Positions 1-4,468 of a stretch of DNA of 5,455 nucleotides are shown here, piece after piece (the first letter of the stretch is position 1; each line of letters opens with the position of its first letter). Source of the DNA: Candidatus Izemoplasmatales bacterium (lineage in GTDB: Bacteria > Bacillota_I > Bacilli_A > Izemoplasmatales > Hujiaoplasmataceae); assembly GCA_028707415.1 (NCBI GenBank), contig JAQWBC010000083.1, positions 1-5,455 on the forward strand, written 5' to 3'. Both the position numbers and the translations under genes were made by a program. The notes beneath the pieces are model-generated. The model did not search any database and was not told the origin of the DNA. It worked only from the letters and a program-made list of their open reading frames with translations.

Positions 1-14
1 CTCCATAAAATTTG

Positions 15-43
15 AACGCCTGTTAAACAGGTGTTTTCTTTTT
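15..43 (+). terminator. Intrinsic terminator of an upstream gene outside the window
   Basis: An 8-bp stem (15-22 with 28-35, one G-U pair) closes a TTAAA loop and is followed by a T-rich tail (34-43, one C inside). This is a standard Rho-independent terminator on the + strand. It presumably ends a gene that lies before position 1, and it insulates the TetR unit from upstream transcription. No coding end can be identified in the 14 bases before it. Confidence 0.8.
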
Positions 44-210
44 AGAGAAAATAGGCGATACATTCTTGAGTATTTATAAATTAAAAGACTAATAGGTTAA
101 TTTAGGTTTTAAATAGATAATCTTTACCATTACATCAAAATGTACACTCATACGTATAAACTTAAATCGATTGCTAAAAGACCTTGGACTCATATTTTAA
201 TATATATTAG

Positions 211-239
211 TTGCTTTTTCTGATGGCTTACTATATAAT
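211..239 (+). promoter_or_regulatory. Sigma-A-type promoter of the TetR operon
   Basis: The -35 box is TTGCTT (211-216) and the -10 box is a perfect TATAAT (234-239), with exactly 17 bp between them. Transcription should start near 246, inside the palindrome at 241-255, about 30 nt before the start codon of the regulator. The spacing and the -10 box are close to the housekeeping consensus, so the promoter should be strong when not repressed. Confidence 0.85.
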
Positions 240-240
240 T

Positions 241-255
241 ATGACACGGTGTCAT
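241..255. promoter_or_regulatory. Perfect 15-bp palindrome, probable TetR-family operator
   Basis: The sequence ATGACAC-G-GTGTCAT is a perfect 7+1+7 inverted repeat. It starts one base after the -10 box and covers the predicted transcription start, where a bound repressor would block RNA polymerase. The adjacent downstream gene encodes a TetR-family protein, and members of this family commonly bind short palindromes in their own promoters. Position and symmetry are seen directly; binding by this regulator is inferred. Confidence 0.75.
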
Positions 256-274
256 CGGAGGAGGTTATTAATCT

Positions 275-886
275 ATGCCTACAACCACATACTATAATAT
301 TGTTAAGGAAAAACAGAAAAAAATAATTGAAGTTGGGGTAGATCTTTTCTCTAAAAATCCATTTGAGAATGTCGATATTCAGATGGTAGTGAATAAATCA
401 GGTTTACCTAGAGGGTCTTTTTATGCCTATTTTGAAAATTTGGAAGATTACTATAATCTTGTAATTTCTACTCTTCGTGCCGATCGCATCAGAAAGGTAG
501 AAAATCTTGCAGAAGGTTTTGAAGGAAACCTATTTGATTTTCTCATCAAACTTTTTAAATATGACATAGCTCAATACACATATGATGAAAGAAAATTGCT
601 GTTGACTCATTATTTTAGATTTCTCCAAACTAGAAAGATGGGGTCTTTAGAAGGAACCATCTATCATCCTTCACAAAAAATAGGAATATACACAATACTT
701 GATTCCTTTAAGACTGGATGTGCTGAATTGGATCAATTTAGTAAAAAAAAAGCAGCTATAATTGACTTTTCAATGACTGTATATTTATCGACATATAATG
801 TTTGTGTACATGACAAAATGTCTGAATTAGAAAGTTTAGAACTATTCATAGAAAGAATAAAAATTATCGAAAAAGGGGTAATGTAA
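275..886 (+). CDS. TetR/AcrR-family transcriptional regulator
   Basis: The 203-residue protein has the usual length and layout of TetR-family repressors. An N-terminal three-helix DNA-binding domain spans about residues 9-57. The recognition region reads V33-D-I...K41-S-G-L-P-R-G-S-F-Y-A-Y-F53, matching the family pattern of a turn glycine followed by an aromatic YxYF at the end of the recognition helix. The remainder (about 60-203) is a helical ligand/dimerisation domain that is too variable to predict an inducer. The ATG at 275 is preceded by a very strong ribosome site, GGAGGAGG at 257-264. A single base separates its stop from the next gene, so it heads an operon with the membrane protein and the cupin. 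It probably represses that operon, itself included, through the palindrome at 241-255. The family call is firm; the inducer and regulon are unknown. Confidence 0.92.
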   Translation: MPTTTYYNIVKEKQKKIIEVGVDLFSKNPFENVDIQMVVNKSGLPRGSFYAYFENLEDYYNLVISTLRADRIRKVENLAEGFEGNLFDFLIKLFKYDIAQYTYDERKLLLTHYFRFLQTRKMGSLEGTIYHPSQKIGIYTILDSFKTGCAELDQFSKKKAAIIDFSMTVYLSTYNVCVHDKMSELESLELFIERIKIIEKGVM

Positions 887-887
887 T

Positions 888-1532
888 ATGATTTCAATTT
901 TATTCATCATTTTAATATTATTAGCAGGATATTTTTTATCAGATAAGATAGAGAAATATAAATATTTTCAATATGGAGTATTTACAGTCCTGGGCGTATT
1001 GTCTGTCGTTTTTAGGAATGTTTCAGTAACTATACCAATTAACCAAGGATTTCTTGGGTTTGCATTCTTCTACGTTGTAATGATAAACGGTATATTTAAC
1101 CGTGATAGCACAGTTTTTAAACGTTTGTATTCGGTTCGGTCAGTTTATTCAATCATTGGGTTTATCATTCTAACACCACATGCGATTTTTTATATCATCG
1201 ATAAGTTCATTTATAATGGTTTATTTGATATTATTGGTCTAGTAGCCTATTTAGTGATGATCCCTCTGTTTATTACTTCCTTTAAAAAGGTTGATAACCC
1301 AAAAGTGATGTTTAAATGGAAAAAGCTTCAACGTTTCGCTTACTTAGCATATTTACTGATATTTATTCATCTTGTTTTGGTTTCGAAAATGCCAAACACT
1401 GGAATGTATATTGTGCTATTTACACCGTATATCTTGTATAAACCATACCATTTTTTCAAACATGAAAAACCTTATTTTATCGAAATGAAGAAAAAATTAA
1501 ATCAAAAAAATATTAAGGAGAGTGAAAAATGA
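888..1532 (+). CDS. Ferric-reductase-like (MsrQ/YedZ-type) haem membrane protein
   Basis: This 214-residue protein is very hydrophobic, with about six or seven membrane segments (roughly residues 2-16, 26-43, 52-70, 84-104, 112-131, 149-166 and 172-186) and a basic C-terminal tail (191-214). Two helices look like the ferric-reductase-like transmembrane domain: R84 leading into a helix that contains H98, and L147-Q-R-F-A-Y...H161. In MsrQ/YedZ and NADPH-oxidase relatives, such histidines ligate b-type haem, so H98 and H161 are the candidate haem ligands here. No FAD- or NAD-binding domain follows, so an outside electron donor would be needed. It starts one base after the TetR gene with AAGGGG at 872-877 as ribosome site, and its last four bases overlap the cupin start (ATGA). 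No methionine-sulfoxide reductase gene is adjacent, so the name msrQ is not given. Membrane electron transfer is inferred; the substrate is unknown. Confidence 0.7.
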   Translation: MISILFIILILLAGYFLSDKIEKYKYFQYGVFTVLGVLSVVFRNVSVTIPINQGFLGFAFFYVVMINGIFNRDSTVFKRLYSVRSVYSIIGFIILTPHAIFYIIDKFIYNGLFDIIGLVAYLVMIPLFITSFKKVDNPKVMFKWKKLQRFAYLAYLLIFIHLVLVSKMPNTGMYIVLFTPYILYKPYHFFKHEKPYFIEMKKKLNQKNIKESEK

Positions 1533-1858
1533 AATTAATCGAAAAAGTATTTCAGAACACTCAAACTGATGAAAAAACAATTGAAAAAGTTATCGTAGAT
1601 GAAAATATACATTATCTTCACCTTGTTTTTCCAAAAGGAGAAGGACTGCCTATTCATCAATCCAATGCTAATCTTTATATGACAGTTATTAGAGGAACGC
1701 TTTTTATCGGACTAAACAATAACGCAGTTATACAATACAAAAAAGGAGTAGTTTTAAATATACCTTGTAACACCACGATGAATGTTAGGAATAATAATGA
1801 TGAAATTCTTGAGTTGATAATTGTCAAAACTCCAGTACCTGGGAAAAGTTGTATTTAG
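1529..1858 (+). CDS. Small single-domain cupin lacking most metal ligands
   Basis: The 109-residue protein is predominantly beta-strand and fits the cupin spacing exactly. For motif 1, G(X)5HXH(X)3-4E(X)6G, H43 is kept, but the second His is S45 and the Glu is L49, with the closing glycine at G56. For motif 2, G(X)5PXG(X)2H(X)3N, G73, P79 and N88 are kept, but the His is M84. Three of the four usual metal ligands are therefore missing, so a metal-dependent oxygenase or isomerase reaction is unlikely. A binding or sensing role, or an unusual site using H43, M84 or C80, is more plausible. The start overlaps the stop of the membrane protein by four bases and has AAGGAG at 1515-1520, indicating translational coupling. 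It has no signal peptide, so it is cytoplasmic. It is the last gene before the terminator at 1965-1997. The fold is fairly sure; the function is unknown. Confidence 0.72.
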   Translation: MKLIEKVFQNTQTDEKTIEKVIVDENIHYLHLVFPKGEGLPIHQSNANLYMTVIRGTLFIGLNNNAVIQYKKGVVLNIPCNTTMNVRNNNDEILELIIVKTPVPGKSCI

Positions 1859-1894
1859 AATTACAAATAAACAAACTCCATACTAATCACATAG

Positions 1895-1945
1895 CAAACT
1901 TGGTTGTGACAACCTCAAAAGTGGCACAAACTTGGTTATGACAAC
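1895..1945. repeat. Two 19-bp direct repeats, each with a dyad centre
   Basis: The motif CAAACTTGGTTRTGACAAC occurs at 1895-1913 (R=G) and 1927-1945 (R=A), with starts 32 bp apart and a single mismatch. The first copy contains GGTTGT-G-ACAACC, a perfect 6+1+6 palindrome running to 1914; the second keeps a weaker version. Short GTGGCAC-type sequence lies between the copies. Repeated motifs of this style are known in the long multi-repeat ends of IS21-like elements, so this could be an IS remnant. A paired protein-binding site is the alternative. No transposase sequence is present in the window. Confidence 0.6.
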
Positions 1946-1964
1946 ACATAATAATTATAATTGT

Positions 1965-1997
1965 GTGCCACTAGAATATTCTAGTAGCACTTTTTTT
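1965..1997 (+). terminator. Intrinsic terminator after the cupin gene
   Basis: A stem of up to 11 bp with one C-A mismatch pairs 1965-1975 with 1980-1990 around the perfect inner palindrome CTAGAATATTCTAG (1971-1984). It is followed at once by seven T residues (1991-1997). It lies 106 nt after the cupin stop codon and is the only good terminator for the TetR unit. Its 5' arm can alternatively pair with 1920-1927. Confidence 0.85.
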
Positions 1998-2124
1998 CAT
2001 TATCGTGTCATAGGCATATACTAATAGTTTTGCGGTTAGGGTTTACCTCAAGGACGTTTCTTTGTTAATAATGCTATTTCTTTTCGAATTTTTTAGATTA
2101 AAGAGGCTTGTTCAAGAGATCGAG

Positions 2125-2153
2125 TTGTTTTTTAAAGGTCATTTTGATATAAT
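2125..2153 (+). promoter_or_regulatory. Extended -10 promoter of the membrane protein/lipoprotein pair
   Basis: The -35 box TTGTTT (2125-2130) and the -10 box TATAAT (2148-2153) are 17 bp apart, and TG at 2145-2146 makes an extended -10 (TGATATAAT). Transcription should start near 2160, about 36 nt before the preferred start codon at 2196. No clear operator palindrome overlaps it. Confidence 0.75.
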
Positions 2154-2185
2154 AAAAACATACAAATACGCCGTTATTTTTGAAT

Positions 2186-2191
2186 GGTGAT
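2186..2191 (+). promoter_or_regulatory. Ribosome binding site that favours the start at 2196
   Basis: GGTGAT matches the 3' half of the full Shine-Dalgarno sequence (AGGAGGTGATC). It is correctly placed for the ATG at 2196 and overlaps the two upstream in-frame ATG codons at 2184 and 2190. Upstream of 2184 only TTATTTTTGA is seen, with no ribosome site. Confidence 0.5.
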
Positions 2192-2195
2192 GCAT

Positions 2196-2546
2196 ATGGA
2201 CTTATATAGTTTGTCATTATTACTAAACTTAGGTAAAGCCCTGTTATTAACTATCGTCATTGAATTAGTTGTTTTGTTAATCATAAAAGTGAAAGACAAA
2301 AAAATATTTCTCGCATCGGTTATTATTAATGTTTTTACTAACATATCTCTGAATTTAATTATTCAAACTATTCCAGGAACATACTATCATATTGCCGTTA
2401 TTGGTCTGGAAATTATCATCGTTATCGTTGAATATTATCTATATTTCTTTTTGCTTCGAAACGCTAAACAAGCAATCAAGATTGCCATATTATGTAATTT
2501 AGCAAGTTATTTGATTGGGTTACTTTTAATGCCATTTATTTATTGA
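2196..2546 (+). CDS. Four-helix integral membrane protein, uncharacterised
   Basis: This 116-residue protein has four predicted membrane helices (about residues 15-31, 37-57, 65-87 and 94-114) separated by very short loops. Conserved-looking polar residues sit inside the helices: E23 in helix 1, N45..T48-N49...N53 in helix 2, E72 and E79 seven residues apart on one face of helix 3, and N101..S104 in helix 4. From memory this pattern resembles a widespread small membrane-protein family of Firmicutes with no assigned function; no domain name can be given. Buried acids and amides would suit an ion- or ligand-conducting bundle or a helix-packing role, which is inference. The ATG at 2196 is preferred because of GGTGAT at 2186-2191; ATG codons at 2184 and 2190 are alternatives adding four or two residues. 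The gene has its own promoter and lies 10 bases before the lipoprotein start, so the two are surely co-transcribed. Confidence 0.75.
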   Translation: MDLYSLSLLLNLGKALLLTIVIELVVLLIIKVKDKKIFLASVIINVFTNISLNLIIQTIPGTYYHIAVIGLEIIIVIVEYYLYFFLLRNAKQAIKIAILCNLASYLIGLLLMPFIY

Positions 2547-2551
2547 GGTGG
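2545..2551 (+). promoter_or_regulatory. Ribosome binding site fixing the lipoprotein start at 2557
   Basis: GAGGTGG overlaps the TGA stop of the preceding gene and stands about eight bases before the ATG at 2557. The in-frame GTG at 2548 lies inside this site, so it cannot be the start served by it. Confidence 0.75.
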
Positions 2552-2556
2552 AAAAA

Positions 2557-3162
2557 ATGAAAAAGTATATCTTATTGATTATGGCGCTGATAATTGTCGG
2601 TTTCATGGGAGGATGTTATAATTACGAAGCTGGTTCAAACTATGGTAAACTTGAGGGCATTGCTTTTTTTGACGCTGATAACGAGGAAATCATTGGCGAG
2701 TATAAGGATTATTTCCAATATAGTGACTATTTTGATGATACTCAAGGATTGACAATGAATTATCAGATTCAAAAATTAAATTCACCAGCACCGGTGGAGA
2801 ATTATTATTGTGCTGATGTCATTGATGGAGCGGATATTACCGTCAGGCTAAAAATCAAATTTGGGACCGGATATGAGTTTTATAGCCTAGAAATAAACCA
2901 TGTTATTATATTAGCGCCCGATTTTTCTAATCTCGAGATCGTGGATGAATATGTTTATGTTAATTATTTATGCACTGATGTTAGTTCCAGCAGTAATGAA
3001 TACGAAATCGGAACGTTGAAGATGAAAACTAATGCTGAGGATTCCGAAAAGATTGTGACCGGTTCAACTTGGATAGAAGGACGAACATATATATCAGGGT
3101 TTTACTTTCATATTATTGACGATATTAAGTTTAATATGGATATAAATCCCTTTTCAAGATGA
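2557..3162 (+). CDS. Putative small secreted lipoprotein
   Basis: The 201-residue protein begins with a classic type II signal: M-K-K, a hydrophobic stretch (about 4-17), then F-M-G-G-C20. C20 would be lipidated and become the mature N-terminus. The lipobox is slightly off consensus, with Met at -3 rather than Leu, but Gly at -1 is standard. The mature part is acidic, rich in Tyr, Asp and Glu, and reads as alternating beta strands. Two cysteines in similar settings (C85 in YYCADV, C139 in YLCTDV) could form a disulfide. No known domain is recognised. The start at 2557 is chosen because the ribosome site covers the upstream GTG at 2548. It follows the four-helix membrane protein by ten bases and ends before the terminator at 3263-3287, so the two proteins may act together at the cell surface. 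Localisation is fairly sure; function is unknown. Confidence 0.78.
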   Translation: MKKYILLIMALIIVGFMGGCYNYEAGSNYGKLEGIAFFDADNEEIIGEYKDYFQYSDYFDDTQGLTMNYQIQKLNSPAPVENYYCADVIDGADITVRLKIKFGTGYEFYSLEINHVIILAPDFSNLEIVDEYVYVNYLCTDVSSSSNEYEIGTLKMKTNAEDSEKIVTGSTWIEGRTYISGFYFHIIDDIKFNMDINPFSR

Positions 3163-3261
3163 TAAAAGCGGATATAGAGTTTGGCATCATTTTTACTTGT
3201 TTAAATGCGCAGCAATCGATACATTATATTTAAACGTTAATATTCAAAGATATAATTATTT

Positions 3262-3287
3262 AAATAGACAGCGATGTCTATTTTTTT
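3262..3287 (+). terminator. Intrinsic terminator after the lipoprotein gene
   Basis: A perfect 8-bp stem (AATAGACA at 3263-3270 with TGTCTATT at 3275-3282) closes a GCGA tetraloop of the stable GNRA class. The stem can extend by one A-T pair and runs into a T run ending at 3287. It lies about 100 nt after the lipoprotein stop and separates that unit from the sugar operon. Confidence 0.88.
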
Positions 3288-3373
3288 AAAATTTTAAATT
3301 AATCTTAATCAGATTGAGTATTGGTTAATCATAAAAATAAATTTGACGAATAGGTGCAAAAATCGGCTTTTTA

Positions 3374-3382
3374 TGTTATATT
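3374..3382 (+). promoter_or_regulatory. Probable extended -10 promoter of the sugar operon
   Basis: TG-T-TATATT (3374-3382) fits an extended -10 element with one mismatch to TATAAT. At 17 bp upstream only the weak GTGCAA (3354-3359) is found. A better -35 box, TTGACG at 3343-3348, is 28 bp away, which is too far. Transcription would start near 3389. The weak -35 leaves room for an activator, but no operator is recognised. Confidence 0.45.
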
Positions 3383-3408
3383 TAATATGAATAAAACCAT
3401 AGTAATTT

Positions 3409-3416
3409 GGGAGGTG
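3409..3416 (+). promoter_or_regulatory. Ribosome binding site fixing the SIS gene start at 3422
   Basis: GGGAGGTG is a near-perfect Shine-Dalgarno sequence five bases before the ATG at 3422. The in-frame TTG at 3407 overlaps this site and can be discarded. Confidence 0.8.
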
Positions 3417-3421
3417 TTTTT

Positions 3422-4450
3422 ATGACTATAATGGAAAAAGAAATTTGTGAGGAACCAACTAGAATAAGCGACACTTATACGGAAAATCATTCAAAAATTG
3501 AGAATATATGTCACATCATTCATAATCGAGCAATTCGACAGATTATTATTTCCGCTCGCGGTTCTTCCGATAATGCTGGTAATTATTTCAAGTATCTATG
3601 TGAGACAGTAGCGGGAATTCCGGTGGGTTTTGCCGCTCCAAGCGTCGTCACCTTATATGATGGCTTACTAGATTTATCGACGGCCTTAACGATTGCTATT
3701 TCTCAAAGCGGTCAAGCTTTGGATGCCTTGGCAGTTATCGAACATGCCAAGCGACAGGGGGGAATGACGATTGCAATTACCAATGATCCAACATCGCCGT
3801 TAGCGAAAGCTGCTGAATATCATCTGTATCTAAACGTCGGTCCTGAGAAAAGTATCGCTGCCACTAAATCATTTGTCGCTCAAATGTATGTTTTAGCGAT
3901 GCTGGTAACAGAAATGACTCATAATCAAATTCTGGAAAAGGAAATGCGGAGTCTCAACGGTCTTATTCAAGCCACTATTGATATGAGCGATGAAATTGTT
4001 AAACAATCCCTTGCTTTGATTGATGTTAAGGATTGCTTTGTTTTAGGGCGCGGGTTTAATAATGCAATTGCCCATGAGTTTGCACTTAAGCTGCAGGAAA
4101 CAACCTATATAAAAGCTCTTGGTTACGCTACAAGTGATTTTCACCACGGGCCATTTGCCATGATTGAAAAACAATCGACGGTTATCATTTTAGCACCGCA
4201 AGACAAAAGCATGCCGGGAAGTCTCGAAATGATCCAGAAACTTAAAACAATCGGCGCAAATGTTATTGTATTTACTGATGATTCTTCCCTGAACTATGAG
4301 AATCTAGTTTTGTTGCCAAAAGCACATCTTTATTTTTCTCCATTTATATTTGTAGTGGCAGCCCAGATTTTTGTGTGTAGTTTATCACAAAAGCGGGGAG
4401 TAAACCCAGATCAACCGCGGGGATTAAAGAAAATTACCATTACCAAATAA
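3422..4450 (+). CDS. Double-SIS sugar-phosphate isomerase/deaminase (NagB-II/GlmS-isomerase type)
   Basis: The 342-residue protein carries two SIS domains (about 25-165 and 190-330) and corresponds to the isomerase half of GlmS, without the glutaminase domain. Domain 1 shows A45-R-G-S-S49, S94-Q-S-G97 for sugar-phosphate binding, and E142-K-S-I-A-A-T-K-S150. Domain 2 shows G209-R-G-F, then K223-L-Q-E226-T-T-Y-I and H242-G-P. The tail N328-P-D-Q-P-R-G-L-K-K337 is typical. By alignment with E. coli GlmS, K223, E226, H242 and K337 match the catalytic K485, E488, H504 and K603. Stand-alone enzymes of this kind commonly deaminate and isomerise glucosamine-6-phosphate to fructose-6-phosphate (NagB-II), or act on galactosamine-6-phosphate (AgaS) or other aminated sugar phosphates; the exact substrate is not decidable here. 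It is cytoplasmic. It leads an operon with galE, 18 bases downstream, which supports an amino-sugar/galactose role. Confidence 0.85.
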   Translation: MTIMEKEICEEPTRISDTYTENHSKIENICHIIHNRAIRQIIISARGSSDNAGNYFKYLCETVAGIPVGFAAPSVVTLYDGLLDLSTALTIAISQSGQALDALAVIEHAKRQGGMTIAITNDPTSPLAKAAEYHLYLNVGPEKSIAATKSFVAQMYVLAMLVTEMTHNQILEKEMRSLNGLIQATIDMSDEIVKQSLALIDVKDCFVLGRGFNNAIAHEFALKLQETTYIKALGYATSDFHHGPFAMIEKQSTVIILAPQDKSMPGSLEMIQKLKTIGANVIVFTDDSSLNYENLVLLPKAHLYFSPFIFVVAAQIFVCSLSQKRGVNPDQPRGLKKITITK

Positions 4451-4468
4451 GAAAGAAGCGTGATTTAA

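Larger units (their letters stand above)
1859..2195. other. Gene-free gap of 337 bases between two transcription units
   Basis: No supported gene lies here on either strand. The gap contains two near-identical 19-bp direct repeats (1895-1913 and 1927-1945), an 8-bp segment at 1920-1927 able to pair with the 5' arm of the terminator, the terminator itself (1965-1997), and an extended -10 promoter (2125-2153) for the downstream gene pair. Between about 2012 and 2120 nothing recognisable is seen apart from A/T-rich sequence. The repeats may be an eroded insertion-sequence end. Confidence 0.6.

Noticed and set aside
46..210. A/T-rich leader before the TetR promoter, searched for a small gene, RNA or riboswitch
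   Set aside because: No open frame with a ribosome site and no stable stem-loop set were seen; nothing can be supported.
2005..2011. GTGTCAT, a half-site of the TetR palindrome, after the terminator
   Set aside because: Only one 7-base arm is present and the other arm is absent; a 7-mer is expected about once by chance in a window of this size counting both strands.
2184..2195. Earlier in-frame starts (ATG 2184, ATG 2190) for the four-helix membrane protein
   Set aside because: No ribosome site precedes 2184, while GGTGAT at 2186-2191 is well placed for ATG 2196; the earlier starts remain possible but less likely.
3158..3196. Possible first terminator just after the lipoprotein (ATGAT...ATCAT then T run)
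   Set aside because: The stem is only five A/T-rich pairs across a loop of more than 20 bases; the hairpin at 3263-3287 is far better.
3226..3242. Possible catabolite-response (cre) site around TTTAAACGTTAATA
   Set aside because: It has several mismatches to the consensus and lies upstream of the terminator at 3263-3287, far from the sugar-operon promoter.
3407..3421. TTG start five codons upstream for the SIS protein
   Set aside because: The TTG overlaps the strong Shine-Dalgarno sequence that serves ATG 3422.
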